Translations under genes and position numbers: made by a program
Assembly: GCF_047238125.1 (NCBI RefSeq)
Contig: NZ_JBDFMH010000001.1
Location: forward strand, 1,860,001-1,924,000
From: JBDFMH01 sp047238125
GTDB lineage: Bacteria; Pseudomonadota; Alphaproteobacteria; Sphingomonadales; Sphingomonadaceae
DNA: 64,000 nucleotides
Direction of reading: 5' to 3'
In this document: piece after piece, positions 1-8,791 of the stretch
How positions within the stretch are numbered: the first letter of the stretch is position 1
Layout: each line of letters begins with the position of its first letter
Notes under the pieces: model-generated
What the model was told of the DNA's origin: nothing
Database searches by the model: none
The model's input: the letters and a program-made list of their open reading frames with translations, nothing else

Positions 1-223
1 ATCCGAGCAGCCCGATCTGGCCCGACAGCAAGGCGATCGTCGTCGCCCCGGCCGGATCGCGGGTGAGTTCGATCGCAATGCCGCGCGTCGATGGCTCGCG
101 GAGCACCACGTCGCTCCAATATTCGTGTCCGATCGAAATCCGCCCGCTCGCCGGCAGCGGCTTCTCGGTACCGGCCAGCCGGCCGTTCAGCACGCGGATG
201 ACGGATGTACCGGTCTCGCTCAT
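1..223 (-). CDS. sctD: T3SS inner-membrane ring protein SctD (YscD-like), N-terminal part, runs off the left edge
   Basis: The start codon at 223 overlaps the sctC stop as ATGA, so the two genes are translationally coupled. About 74 residues are visible, beginning MSETGTSVIRVLNGRL. The pattern of a short beta strand, GRLAGTE, then IGHEYWSDVVLRE resembles the N-terminal FHA-like cytoplasmic domain of SctD/YscD, which in this family packs against the sorting platform while the rest of the protein forms the outer ring of the inner-membrane basal body. The transmembrane helix and periplasmic part lie outside the window. The position directly after sctC fits sct operons. The family call rests on a short fragment plus context, so an unrelated FHA protein is possible but unlikely. 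Confidence 0.75.
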   Translation of the reverse strand, partial: MSETGTSVIRVLNGRLAGTEKPLPASGRISIGHEYWSDVVLREPSTRGIAIELTRDPAGATTIALLSGQIGLLG

Positions 224-2157
224 CGCCCTGGTCCCTTTGGCGTTTGGGGAATGGTGGTGGCCGCCGTGGAGCCTGCGGCCACGGTCGCCGGCGCGCCCGG
301 TGCGGCGACATCGGCGCTTTGCGTGCCCAGCGTGGTGGCTGCGGCCAGCCGCGGCGTGAGCGTCGCCACCCGCGGCGTGATCAGGAACAGCCGCTCGATC
401 CGGCCGCGCGACCGGGATCGGCTCTTGAATAGTTCGCCCAGCACCGGGATGTCGCCCAGCAGCGGGATCTTGTCGATATAGTCCTGGTCGCTGTCGACGG
501 TCATGCCGCCCAGCAACAGGCTCTCCCCATCGACGATCATCGCCTGGGTCGACACGCTCGACCGCTCGACGATCGGGATATCATCGACCTCACCTGCGGT
601 GATGCTGCCGTCCTCGATGCCGATCAGCACGCGGATCCGTGTCTGATCATGATCGCGGAAGACATGCGGGTTCACCCGCAGCACGGTGCCGGCGACGACG
701 TTGAACAGGTCGACTTCCTGCCGCCCGCCGACACGGACGTAGAAGGTACGCGTCCGATCGAACACGGCTTCCACGTTCGACATCGTCATGATCTGCGGGC
801 GCGACACGATCTTGGCGGCGCCCTTGGCCTCGAGCGCCGTCACCCGCGCGATGAATTCGCGGTTGCTGCCGATAATCGTGGAAAGCACGCCGCCGCGCGC
901 CGATGGGGTGATATTGGTCACGTTGTCGCGCCGCGATGACCCGGGGATCCGGTTCAGTCGCCCGTCCGCATCGGCATCGCCGCTGCCGAACAGGCCGCCG
1001 ATGCCGCCCGATCCGAACCGCCAGTTGATGCCGAGATCACGGACCTTGTTGATGTTGATGTCGATGATCGTGGCTTCCACCTCGACCAGCTGTGGCTCTA
1101 CGTCCAGCGCGCGGATCAGCGATTCATAGGCACCGATCCGTTCAGGGATGTCGCGCACGATCAGCGCATTCAGATAGGGGTTCGCCTGGATGCGAACCTG
1201 ATCCGCGCTGGCGCCGGCGCCGCTGAACCCTTCCTCGGCTGAAACTGCGCCTTCCAAGCCGGGCAGGCCCAGAACCGGCGTTGCCAGATAGTTGCGCTGC
1301 TCCTGCAGGAGAGAGGTCTGCGCCGGATCGCCGGGAACCGCATCCAGCCCCAATCCCCGCAGTCGCGGCTGGCTCTGCCGGATCGGCCGGCTGCCATAGG
1401 CCACCGGCGTCGCGCCAAACTGTGGTGGGCGATCGAGCACCAGATTCTGCACGATCGTGGCCAGCCCCGGCACGCGCACCTCGCGGCCGCCGGCATTGAT
1501 CGTCGTATCCTCGGCGCGCGCGTAGCGCAGATAGAAGACACGAAATTCCAGCGGCGCGGGCGCGCCATAGCCATAACCGCCGCCGGTGCCGCCGCCGCCC
1601 AGGCCGCCACCACCGCCGCCCAGGCCCGCCGATTGCTGGCCGCGCGCGATCTCGCTCACCTGTTCCACGAACCGCGGCGTACCGCTGACGACCAGCGTAC
1701 CGTCCGGCGATGCACGCAGCAGGTTGCGCGCATCGGTCAGCCGCAGGTTCGCCACCTGCCCCACCACGCGCTGCGCGGTCTGCGGCGTGCCCGGCAGCGA
1801 CTGCACCGTCACTTCGCCCGATCCGTAGACGTAGACCGCCGCGCCGTCATAATAGCCGACAAGGTTGAACGCCTTGGCGATATCGGCGAACACCTTGTCC
1901 ACCGTGCCGTCGAAATTGCCGTTGACCGCGCCCTTCAGCTGCGCGCTCGGCACCACCGGCCGCCCGATCCGCCCGAACAGATCGCGCAGGAATGCCTGCA
2001 GCGGCTGGTCGCGCGCCACGATCTGCACGCGCTCGCCCGATTGCGGCAGCGGCGCGGCCGTCGCCGGGGCGGTGGCGGCGAATCCCATCGCGAGCGCCAA
2101 GGCCAGGGTCGTCGACGAACGCTTCAAGCTCTTGATCCTCAAGTCTATCCCTTTCAC
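220..2157 (-). CDS. sctC: T3SS outer-membrane secretin SctC
   Basis: A 645-residue secretin that would form the outer-membrane ring of the injectisome. The N-terminus has a basic stretch and a hydrophobic segment ending ATAAP, a Sec signal peptide. Residues about 40-110 match the N0-type domain (VQIVARDQPLQAFLRDLF). A very glycine-rich linker follows at about 172-195, then N-domains, then the secretin core from about 430 to 600. The core contains the typical strings KIVSRPQIMT, VGTVLRVNPHVF-like text, and GGMTVDSDQDYIDKIPLLGD. The length is close to YscC/HrcC proteins. The start overlaps the sctV stop and the end overlaps sctD. No separate pilotin gene is visible. A type II or IV pilus secretin is excluded by the sct neighbours and the short N-terminal region. 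Confidence 0.93.
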   Translation of the reverse strand: MKGIDLRIKSLKRSSTTLALALAMGFAATAPATAAPLPQSGERVQIVARDQPLQAFLRDLFGRIGRPVVPSAQLKGAVNGNFDGTVDKVFADIAKAFNLVGYYDGAAVYVYGSGEVTVQSLPGTPQTAQRVVGQVANLRLTDARNLLRASPDGTLVVSGTPRFVEQVSEIARGQQSAGLGGGGGGLGGGGTGGGYGYGAPAPLEFRVFYLRYARAEDTTINAGGREVRVPGLATIVQNLVLDRPPQFGATPVAYGSRPIRQSQPRLRGLGLDAVPGDPAQTSLLQEQRNYLATPVLGLPGLEGAVSAEEGFSGAGASADQVRIQANPYLNALIVRDIPERIGAYESLIRALDVEPQLVEVEATIIDININKVRDLGINWRFGSGGIGGLFGSGDADADGRLNRIPGSSRRDNVTNITPSARGGVLSTIIGSNREFIARVTALEAKGAAKIVSRPQIMTMSNVEAVFDRTRTFYVRVGGRQEVDLFNVVAGTVLRVNPHVFRDHDQTRIRVLIGIEDGSITAGEVDDIPIVERSSVSTQAMIVDGESLLLGGMTVDSDQDYIDKIPLLGDIPVLGELFKSRSRSRGRIERLFLITPRVATLTPRLAAATTLGTQSADVAAPGAPATVAAGSTAATTIPQTPKGPGR

Positions 2158-4139
2158 TCGGCCGCGATCGCGGCTTGCGCCTGTTCGTCCACGGGGGCCG
2201 GCGGCAGGCTGATCTTGCCAACCACGTCCAGCCGCACCCGCGCCGAAAGCTCGTTGAACGCCAGCACTGGCAGCTCGAACAGGTCGCGCTCGATCAGCTT
2301 GCGCAGTGCCCGGCGGATATCGATCGAGGCGATCAGCACGCGGGCACCCGATTGCTCCACGGAGCCGCGGATCGTGGCCACCAGCGCGTCGGCAACCTCG
2401 GGCTCCAACGCCAGCCGCTCGCCGCCGTCGCGGATCGCGCCGCGCAACAGATCTTCGAGATCTGGCCCCATCACCAACGCGCGCAGCTGCTCGTCTTCGG
2501 CATAGGCCGCCAGCAGGTAGCGCTTCAGCGCCACCCGGCTCAGGTCCGCGATCTTCGCCGGCTCCCGCTCCTGCGTGCCGGCCTCGGTCAGCGCTTCCAG
2601 CACGTCACGCATGTTGCGCAGTGGCACTTCTTCTTCGGCAAGGCGGCGCAGCACATCGGTGATGCGCGCCGTCGGCACCGCCCGCACCGCTTCCTTCACG
2701 ACCTCGGGATAGTCTGCGCCCACCTTGTTCAGCAGCGCGGTCACTTCCTGCACGCCCAGGAACATCGCGACATGGCGGCGCAGCGCGCCTTCGATCAGCG
2801 CGATCAGGTCGTCCTGATCGGCCGGCACATCGCCCGCGCCGATCGCGCTTTCGAACGCCAGCAGCCGCCACCGCGGCGCGCCTTCGCCGCGATCGAAATG
2901 GATCGCCAGCTTCGGGAACGGCAGGCCGGTGCGATACTGGAGATCGTCCAGCATCCGCGTCAGCCCTTCCGAAAGCGCGCGCGAGGTCGCCGCACCATGC
3001 GCGTCGCTGCGCAGTTCCAGCAGCAGCGGCACCACCGGGCGTGGCTCGGCCGGCGCGGCGATCAGCGTCGCCGGCGCCTCCGGCTCGCGACCTCGCCGGC
3101 TCAGTTGGCCGACCGGGCCGAGTGCCCGGGCGACATGGCGGCTGAAGCGCGGATGCATGCTGGCCCCGGCCGCGATCGCCGCCAGCCCGAGCATGATGAA
3201 GATCAGCGTCGGGAAGCCCGGCACGAACGCCATCAGCAGCGCGATGCCGCCCACGAACAGCAGCACGCGCGGATTGGCCGAAAGCTGGCGATGGATCGCC
3301 TCGCCCAGGTTGGCGCTGTCCTCTTCGTCGGTGGCGCGGGTCACGATCAGGCCGGCGGCCATCGCGCCCAGCAGCGCCGGGATCTGCGCGACCAGACCTT
3401 CGCCGATCGTCAGGATCGAATAGGTGTGGGTAGCATCGCCCAGCGACATGTCGCGCTGCATCACGCCGATCGCCAGGCCGCCGAGCAGATTGATCACCAC
3501 GATCACGATCGAGGCGATCGCATCGCCCTTCACGAACTTCATCGCGCCGTCCAGGCTGCCGTGCAGCTTGCTTTCCTGCTCCAGCACGCGGCGGCGGCGG
3601 CGCGCCTCGTCCTTGTCGATCAGGCCCGACCGCAGGTCGCTGTCGATCGACAGCTGCTTGCCCGGCATCGAATCCAGGCTGAACCGGGCCGCCACTTCGG
3701 CCACGCGCTCGGCACCCTTGGCGATCACGATGAACTGCACGATCGTGATGATCAGGAACACGACCAGGCCGACCACCAGATTGCCGCCCGCCACCATCTG
3801 GCCGAACGTCTGGATGATATGGCCGCCATGCGCCTCGATCAGGATCATGCGCGTGGTGGCGATCGACAGTGCCAGTCTGAACAATGTCGAGACCAGCAGC
3901 ACCGATGGGAAGGACGAGAAATCCAGCGCGGTCCGGATGTAGAGTGTGGTCAGCAGCAGCATCACGCCGAACGTGATGTTCACTGCCACCAGCAGGTCGA
4001 TCAGGAAGGTCGGCAGCGGCAGGATCATCAGCGCGACGATCGCGACGACGCCCGCCACCAGCGCGAGATCGGCGAAGCGCGCGGACAGTCGGATCCGGTT
4101 CGGCGCCTCGGCCGAGGCGATGTAGCGCTGGATGGTCAT
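2154..4139 (-). CDS. sctV: T3SS export gate protein SctV (YscV/InvA family)
   Basis: A 661-residue inner-membrane export gate. Residues 1-320 hold about eight hydrophobic segments. Between them lies the FHIPEP-type signature (RFSLDSMPGKQLSID...DLRSGLID...GAMKFVKGDAIA). The wording matches injectisome SctV more closely than flagellar FlhA, for example SLDSMPGKQLSID and RRRVLEQESKLHGSLDGAMKF. The C-terminal half is the cytoplasmic domain that forms the nonameric ring and receives substrates and chaperones. The gene overlaps sctC by 4 bases and follows the lytic transglycosylase by 11. SctV normally works with SctR, SctS, SctT and SctU, all encoded on the opposite strand just beyond the divergent promoter region. 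Confidence 0.95.
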   Translation of the reverse strand: MTIQRYIASAEAPNRIRLSARFADLALVAGVVAIVALMILPLPTFLIDLLVAVNITFGVMLLLTTLYIRTALDFSSFPSVLLVSTLFRLALSIATTRMILIEAHGGHIIQTFGQMVAGGNLVVGLVVFLIITIVQFIVIAKGAERVAEVAARFSLDSMPGKQLSIDSDLRSGLIDKDEARRRRRVLEQESKLHGSLDGAMKFVKGDAIASIVIVVINLLGGLAIGVMQRDMSLGDATHTYSILTIGEGLVAQIPALLGAMAAGLIVTRATDEEDSANLGEAIHRQLSANPRVLLFVGGIALLMAFVPGFPTLIFIMLGLAAIAAGASMHPRFSRHVARALGPVGQLSRRGREPEAPATLIAAPAEPRPVVPLLLELRSDAHGAATSRALSEGLTRMLDDLQYRTGLPFPKLAIHFDRGEGAPRWRLLAFESAIGAGDVPADQDDLIALIEGALRRHVAMFLGVQEVTALLNKVGADYPEVVKEAVRAVPTARITDVLRRLAEEEVPLRNMRDVLEALTEAGTQEREPAKIADLSRVALKRYLLAAYAEDEQLRALVMGPDLEDLLRGAIRDGGERLALEPEVADALVATIRGSVEQSGARVLIASIDIRRALRKLIERDLFELPVLAFNELSARVRLDVVGKISLPPAPVDEQAQAAIAAE

Positions 4140-4150
4140 CGTGCCTCTCC

Positions 4151-4888
4151 TCAGCGCGCGCGCGATTGCTGGTAACGACCCATCACGCTGGTCACATAGC
4201 CTTGCGTCTCGCGATATTTCGGCACCTTCATGCCGGCCTTCATCACGGCGCCGGGGCCGGCGTTATAGGCGGCGACCACGTTGACGACGTTGTTGCCCAG
4301 CTGGCGCTGGAGCTGTTTCAAATAGCGCGCGCCGGTGCGCAGCGAGAGTTCATCGTCCACCAGCAGCCGGCTGGGGTCCGTCACCCCCATCGCCCGTGCG
4401 GTACCGGGCATCACCTGCATCAGGCCGAGCGCGCCCTTGTGGCTTACCGCATTGCTGCGGCCGGCCGACTCGGTGTGGACGATCGATGCCAGCAGGGCCG
4501 GATCGATCCGATAGGAGGCCGCGACGCGCTGGACGAGCGCGGCCCGTGCCGGCGCGGTCGCGCCGCGGCCGTGGCGTTGCGCCGTGGCGACCGCGCGGCG
4601 CGCGCCTGCCATGCGGATCGCGACCGGCGCGCGCTGCTCGATCAGCACGGGTGCAGGAACGAATGTCTTCGGTACCGCGGCAGCACGGCTGGCGCCGCTG
4701 CTGCAGACGGCAGCCGCTTCGCTGAACTTGCCGGCAAGCGCGTCGTGATCGACCGATCCGCAGCCGGCCGATGCCGGCTCGGCGAATGCAGTGGCGAGTA
4801 CGACGAATGCCAAAGCCTTTAGACCATGATGATGGTCTGATCCGCCGCGCGATGCCTGGGCATCCTTGCGCAAGGTATTGCTACCCAT
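4151..4888 (-). CDS. Lytic transglycosylase (SLT domain), probably T3SS-associated
   Basis: A 245-residue protein when started at 4888, where GAGGAGAA lies 7 bases upstream; an in-frame start at 4918 is less convincing. A hydrophobic segment (LKALAFVVLATAFAEPASA) gives a Sec signal peptide after a basic, His-containing N-terminus. The last 120 residues are a soluble lytic transglycosylase domain with the catalytic glutamate in IVHTESAGRSNAVS, then GALGLMQVMPGTA and VVAAYNAGPGAV. Enzymes of this kind cleave the glycan strand to 1,6-anhydro ends and open the wall for trans-envelope machines (IagB, EtgA and VirB1 play this role). First gene of the sctV-sctC-sctD operon, so a role in injectisome assembly is the natural inference. 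Confidence 0.88.
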   Translation of the reverse strand: MGSNTLRKDAQASRGGSDHHHGLKALAFVVLATAFAEPASAGCGSVDHDALAGKFSEAAAVCSSGASRAAAVPKTFVPAPVLIEQRAPVAIRMAGARRAVATAQRHGRGATAPARAALVQRVAASYRIDPALLASIVHTESAGRSNAVSHKGALGLMQVMPGTARAMGVTDPSRLLVDDELSLRTGARYLKQLQRQLGNNVVNVVAAYNAGPGAVMKAGMKVPKYRETQGYVTSVMGRYQQSRAR

Positions 4889-5190
4889 CCGCCCGTTCTC
4901 CTCGTCGTCTCTGCGCATTTCGGCGCATGCTCAACGTCTTATCGCGGGTCCTGCGATCCGGGGCGGCGTCTGCCTCGGACCACTTTGCTAGCCCCGAACT
5001 GATGACAGAAGATAGCCTTCAAAGCTCAACTCATCGTGGAACAAGGCCAGACTGTCCTGCCAAAAGCTCAAATCGGCGCAGCCAGCAATATTCTGAAGCA
5101 ACATTTAGCGATCGTTGCGCAAACGGAATGGAAAATGCTTTGGCAAATGGTTCCGTGTGATTCGAATTATCATGTGGTGTCCACGAAGTC

Positions 5191-5219
5191 TTGACAGATC
5201 AATCTGCAATCGGGATCAT
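5191..5219 (+). promoter_or_regulatory. Candidate sigma70-type promoter for sctU operon, within the divergent 4889-5360 intergenic region
   Basis: The 472 bases between the lytic transglycosylase and sctU hold no convincing gene and are visibly richer in A/T than their surroundings. Within them TTGACA at 5191-5196 is followed, 17 bases later, by GATCAT at 5214-5219, a 4 of 6 match to the -10 consensus. This would give a leader of about 135 bases before sctU. Promoters for both divergent sct operons are expected here. I see no copy of the TAGTCG-N3-CGACTA motif in this region, so control of the sct operons may differ from that of the cargo genes. Confidence 0.4.
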
Positions 5220-5360
5220 GGCGCCTGGAAACGTGGTGGGTCCTGCGTTCCTGTCGCCTTAGTCACTGCATAGAGCAGGCAGGCGAATTTGAGTGGCGAT
5301 CGATGCCTCGGTGCGGCGTCGCGATCGATAGATCGCGGGCGTGCAGCGAGGGAGATTTGG

Positions 5361-6503
5361 TTGGCCGACAAGAATCAAGGTGGCGACAAGACTGAAAAGC
5401 CGACTCCCAAGCGGCTTCAGGACGCGCGCAAGAAGGGCGATGTTGCCAAATCCAAGGATTTGAGCGCGACCGTCGGCCTGATCGTATGGCTCGTCGTCCT
5501 GCTGTTCGGTGCCGGGTTCGCCGGGCAGCGCATCGCGGCCTTGTTCACCGGCAGCTTCGAACTGATCGCCAGCAACGCCCCGTTCGCGTCCGCCGCCGGT
5601 ACGCTCGGCCAGGCCGCCTTCCACAGTTTCGTACTGATCACTGCGTTGGCGATGATTCCGGCCGCCGCCGCCGGCGTGATGGCCGAATTCTTCCAGACCG
5701 GGGGCGTCTTCACCGGCGAGAAGCTCAAGCCCACGCTCGACAAGATGAATCCGGCCGAGGGCATCAAGCGGATGTTCTCGATGGATAATCTGGTCGAGCT
5801 GGCGAAGACGCTGGCGAAGGCCGCGTTGATCCTGTTCATCACCTGGCTGATTCTGCGCGCATCCTTGGCGGAGATCATCGGCAAATCCGGCGTGGCCGTG
5901 CTGCCGACCGAAGCCGGATCGGGCCGGGCGGAAGCCGCGCAGGTGCTGGGGCTGACCGGCGAACTGACCCGCACCTTCCTGCTATGGACGCTGTTCGTGT
6001 TCGTGGTGATCGCCGCGCTCGACATGGGCTGGCAGCGCAAAAGCTACATCAAGAAATTGATGATGAGCCACCGCGACCTGCGTGACGAGGCCAAGGAAAG
6101 CGAGGGCGATCCCCAGCTGAAGGCCAATCGCCGCCAGCTTCATCAGGAATGGGCGAACCAGAATTCGATTGGCGCGGCGCGCGACGCCAGCGTGCTGGTG
6201 GTGAACCCCACGCACATCGCGATCGCGCTGGATTATGATCCGGACGAATGCCCCGTGCCCATCCTCGCCGCCAAGGGCGAGGGGCCGCTGGCCAAGGCGA
6301 TGCGCGAGGCCGCGCAGGCCGCTGGCGTGCCGATCATCCGCAACATCGAGGTCGCCCGCGGCCTGTTCGACAAGGGCGCGGTGGACGAGGTCGTGCCGCG
6401 CGACATGTTCGATGCCATCGCCGAGATCATCATCTGGGCCGATCGCGAACGCCACGGTCGTGCCGTGCCGGCCGGCGACGATGCCATGAAGGGAAGTGCA
6501 TAG
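5361..6503 (+). CDS. sctU: T3SS autocleaved export switch protein SctU
   Basis: A 380-residue SctU (YscU/SpaS) protein. I chose the TTG at 5361 because GGGAG lies 6 bases upstream and translation then begins ADKNQGGDKTEKPTPKRL, the family's usual N-terminus; an ATG at 5289 would add an atypical extension. Four hydrophobic segments occupy about residues 35-215. The cytoplasmic domain carries the autocleavage motif NPTH at residues 282-285 inside SVLVVNPTHIAIAL. In the family, cleavage between N and P changes substrate specificity from early needle subunits to later substrates. The PLAKAMREAAQ and VPIIRN strings also match. First gene of a seven-gene operon; the next gene starts one base after its stop. 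Confidence 0.95.
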   Translation: MADKNQGGDKTEKPTPKRLQDARKKGDVAKSKDLSATVGLIVWLVVLLFGAGFAGQRIAALFTGSFELIASNAPFASAAGTLGQAAFHSFVLITALAMIPAAAAGVMAEFFQTGGVFTGEKLKPTLDKMNPAEGIKRMFSMDNLVELAKTLAKAALILFITWLILRASLAEIIGKSGVAVLPTEAGSGRAEAAQVLGLTGELTRTFLLWTLFVFVVIAALDMGWQRKSYIKKLMMSHRDLRDEAKESEGDPQLKANRRQLHQEWANQNSIGAARDASVLVVNPTHIAIALDYDPDECPVPILAAKGEGPLAKAMREAAQAAGVPIIRNIEVARGLFDKGAVDEVVPRDMFDAIAEIIIWADRERHGRAVPAGDDAMKGSA

Positions 6504-6833
6504 ATGGATTCGACGATCGGGACGGCGCTGTCCGGGCTGTTCGGCACGCTGATCGCGCTGGCGGTCGTGCTGGGGCTCGCCTGGGTCATCCTGCGCGCGC
6601 TGAAACGCTGGCAGGATCGCGGCGGCTTCGCCCCCGGCAACGAACAGACCCGCGAGCTGCGCTTCCTGCGCGCGCTGCCGGTAGGGCAGCGCGAACGTGT
6701 GATCCTGATCGAGGCGGAAGGCGAACTGATGCTGATCGGCGTCGCGCAGAACGGCGTCAGCCTATTGCGCAACTGGGGCGTGCGCGATGACGCGCCGGAT
6801 ATCGAGGCGGCGGGGCTGGAGGCCAGGCCATGA
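6504..6833 (+). CDS. FliO-like small membrane protein in the T3SS operon
   Basis: A 109-residue protein with one transmembrane helix at about residues 10-33, a short basic linker, and a C-terminal domain containing RELRFLRALPVGQRERVILI followed by GELMLIGVAQNGVSLL. This is the pattern of flagellar FliO, which assists assembly of the FliP-FliR export core. Injectisome operons usually lack a FliO gene. Here it starts directly after the sctU stop and its own stop overlaps the sctQ start (ATGA). The order FliO-SctQ-SctR-SctS-SctT repeats the flagellar order fliO-fliN-fliP-fliQ-fliR. Function in SctR assembly is inferred from that resemblance. Confidence 0.72.
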   Translation: MDSTIGTALSGLFGTLIALAVVLGLAWVILRALKRWQDRGGFAPGNEQTRELRFLRALPVGQRERVILIEAEGELMLIGVAQNGVSLLRNWGVRDDAPDIEAAGLEARP

Positions 6834-7840
6834 GTGTGAGGACGGAGCCGCTGCGCGCACGGCTGCGCGCGATCGAGCCGGATGTCGCGCGTGCACAGAC
6901 TGCGGCGATCGCGGCGCTGAACGGCCGCGAGGTCGTCGGCCTTCGAACGGTCGCGCGGCTGGCGGGCATGCGCGAGCGCCGCGCCGCGGCCGGCTGGATC
7001 CTGTTCGATACCCGGGCCGGCCAGATCGCGATCGCGCCGCTGCTGGCCGATGGCGCGCTGGCGCGGATCGCCGGCGATGGCACCCGGCCGGATGGTGCAG
7101 CAGCAGCGGCGGTGCTGGCCGCGATCGAACCGCTGGTCGCCACGATCGAAACGCTGCTCGGGCTCGAGCTTCGGCCCGCTGGACTGCGCGGCGAGCTTGA
7201 CGAGGATCGCCTGCTGCTGCGCCTCGACGGGCATGATGCGGGCGGGCCGATCCGGCACCGGCTGTTGCTGGCGCTGCCGCTCGATCTCGACGTCGATCCC
7301 GATCCGCCGGTGGAAGCGCTCAGCCGCACGCTGGCGACCCTGGCGCTGCGGTGGCGCGGCACCATCGCCGGACCGCGCCTGCCGCTGTCACGGCTCGGGC
7401 GGGTCGGCAGCGGCGATCTCATCCTTCTGGGCCAGAGCGCGGTCACTGCCGAGATCTGCCTGCCCGGGCTATCCAATTGCGTGCTGGCGACGATCGATCC
7501 GATCGCGCGCCGGGCCACGCTCATCACCGATCCGAATAATGGAGGCGCCAGCGTGTCGAACAGGGACGGGGCTCAGGAAGAGACGCATCAAGCGGCGGAG
7601 GATGGCGGCCTGCCCGATCCGCAAGTGCCGATCCGGATCGAATTCGACGGCGGATCGGTGGCAGCCAGCGCGCTCGCCACGATGGCTGCGGGCAGCGTGC
7701 TGCCACTACCCAGCGGCGGCGGCACCCTGCCGGTGCGCGTGATGGCGGGCGAAACCTTCATGGCCGAGGGCGAACTTGTCGCGGTCGGCGAAGGCTATGG
7801 CGTGCTCGTCGGCCGGCTTGCCGGCGAACGGCAAGGCTGA
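6830..7840 (+). CDS. sctQ: T3SS cytoplasmic ring (C-ring/sorting platform) protein SctQ
   Basis: A 336-residue protein whose last 80 residues form a SpoA domain like FliN/SctQ (VPIRIEFDGGSVAASALATM...TLPVRVMAGETFMAEGELVAVGEGYGVLV). The N-terminal 200 residues resemble the divergent first domain of SctQ, with many Leu/Ala helices. SctQ pods hang below the export gate and sort substrates with SctK and SctL. The gene overlaps the fliO-like gene by 4 bases, and sctR begins 6 bases after its stop. An internal start giving a short SctQ-C product is known for some homologues; ATG and GTG codons exist before the SpoA part here, but none stands out. Confidence 0.88.
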   Translation: MSVRTEPLRARLRAIEPDVARAQTAAIAALNGREVVGLRTVARLAGMRERRAAAGWILFDTRAGQIAIAPLLADGALARIAGDGTRPDGAAAAAVLAAIEPLVATIETLLGLELRPAGLRGELDEDRLLLRLDGHDAGGPIRHRLLLALPLDLDVDPDPPVEALSRTLATLALRWRGTIAGPRLPLSRLGRVGSGDLILLGQSAVTAEICLPGLSNCVLATIDPIARRATLITDPNNGGASVSNRDGAQEETHQAAEDGGLPDPQVPIRIEFDGGSVAASALATMAAGSVLPLPSGGGTLPVRVMAGETFMAEGELVAVGEGYGVLVGRLAGERQG

Positions 7841-7846
7841 TCACGC

Positions 7847-8503
7847 ATGGATCTCTCCGCCTTCACGCCGGGCTCCGCGCTTGTCACCGTCGTCGCGCTG
7901 GCGATCGCGCCCTTCTTCGCAGTGATGGTGACGAGCTTCACCAAGATCGTGGTCACGCTCAGCCTACTGCGCAATGCGCTTGGGTTGCAGCAGGTGCCGC
8001 CCAACATCGTGCTGAACGGCTTGGCCCTGATCCTCACGCTCTATGTGATGTATCCGGTCGGCCAGCAGATGCAGGATGCGGTGCAGGCGCCGATGGCCAC
8101 GGTCACTTCATCCACCACCAGCATGATGGACACGGTCGATCGCGCAAAGGAGCCGCTGCGCGAATTCCTAATCAAGCATAGTGATCCGCGCGAGCGCAAT
8201 TTCTTCTTGAAGACCGCGCAGCGCGTCGGCGATCCAGTGCGCGCGGCCGGCATGAGCGACCGCGACTTCATCGTCGTCACGCCTGCCTTCGTGGTGCGCG
8301 AACTCAGCCTCGCCTTCCAGATTGGCTTCCTGATCTACCTGCCGTTCCTGGTGATCGATCTCGTCATATCGAACATCCTGCTCGCGATGGGCATGATGAT
8401 GCTGTCTCCCACCACGATATCGCTGCCGTTCAAGCTGCTGCTGTTCGTGCTGGTCGATGGCTGGGTGAAGCTCGCCCACGGCCTGGTGCTGTCCTATGCT
8501 TAG
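7847..8503 (+). CDS. sctR: T3SS export core protein SctR
   Basis: A 218-residue membrane protein of the SctR/FliP family, five copies of which form the export pore with SctS and SctT. Strong signatures are FTKIVVTLSLLRNALGLQQ, PPNIVLNGLALILTLYVMYPV and, near the C-terminus, PAFVVRELSLAFQIGFLIYLPFLVIDLVISNILLAMGMMMLSP. The absence of a long cleavable N-terminal signal and the closeness of these strings to YscR/HrcR favour the injectisome branch. It is followed by sctS after 18 bases. No defects are seen. Confidence 0.95.
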   Translation: MDLSAFTPGSALVTVVALAIAPFFAVMVTSFTKIVVTLSLLRNALGLQQVPPNIVLNGLALILTLYVMYPVGQQMQDAVQAPMATVTSSTTSMMDTVDRAKEPLREFLIKHSDPRERNFFLKTAQRVGDPVRAAGMSDRDFIVVTPAFVVRELSLAFQIGFLIYLPFLVIDLVISNILLAMGMMMLSPTTISLPFKLLLFVLVDGWVKLAHGLVLSYA

Positions 8504-8521
8504 CGGCCGGGGGACAGGCGC

Positions 8522-8791
8522 ATGAACAGCGATATCGTCAGCCTGACGATCGATGCGCTGTGGCTGGTGCTGATCCTGTCGGCACCGCCGATCATCGTCG
8601 CGTCGGTCGCAGGCCTGCTGGTTGCTGTGATCCAGGCCGCCACCCAGATCCAGGAACAGACGCTGCAATACACGATCAAGTTCTTCGCGATCGTGGTCAC
8701 CCTGTTCATCACGGCTTCGCTGCTCGCCAGTTCGCTCTATCGCTTCAGCGACCGGGTGTTCAGCGAATTCCCTATGATGGTCCGGCGGTGA
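8522..8791 (+). CDS. sctS: T3SS export core protein SctS
   Basis: An 89-residue protein with two transmembrane hairpin helices, typical of SctS/FliQ. Key strings are LVLILSAPPIIVASVAGLLVAVIQAATQIQEQTL and FFAIVVTLFITASLL, given here as short matches to the family pattern of a P-P-hydrophobic-G-L-hydrophobic-Q-T/I-Q-E-Q-T-L core. Four SctS copies wrap the SctR5-SctT pore. GGGGGACAG lies just before the start. The stop overlaps the GTG start of sctT. Confidence 0.94.
   Translation: MNSDIVSLTIDALWLVLILSAPPIIVASVAGLLVAVIQAATQIQEQTLQYTIKFFAIVVTLFITASLLASSLYRFSDRVFSEFPMMVRR

Noticed and set aside
2175..4175. 666-codon open frame opposite sctV
   Set aside because: Rich in His, Gln, Arg and Asp as expected for the reverse complement of a GC-rich gene; no ribosome site or domain, while sctV fully explains the region.
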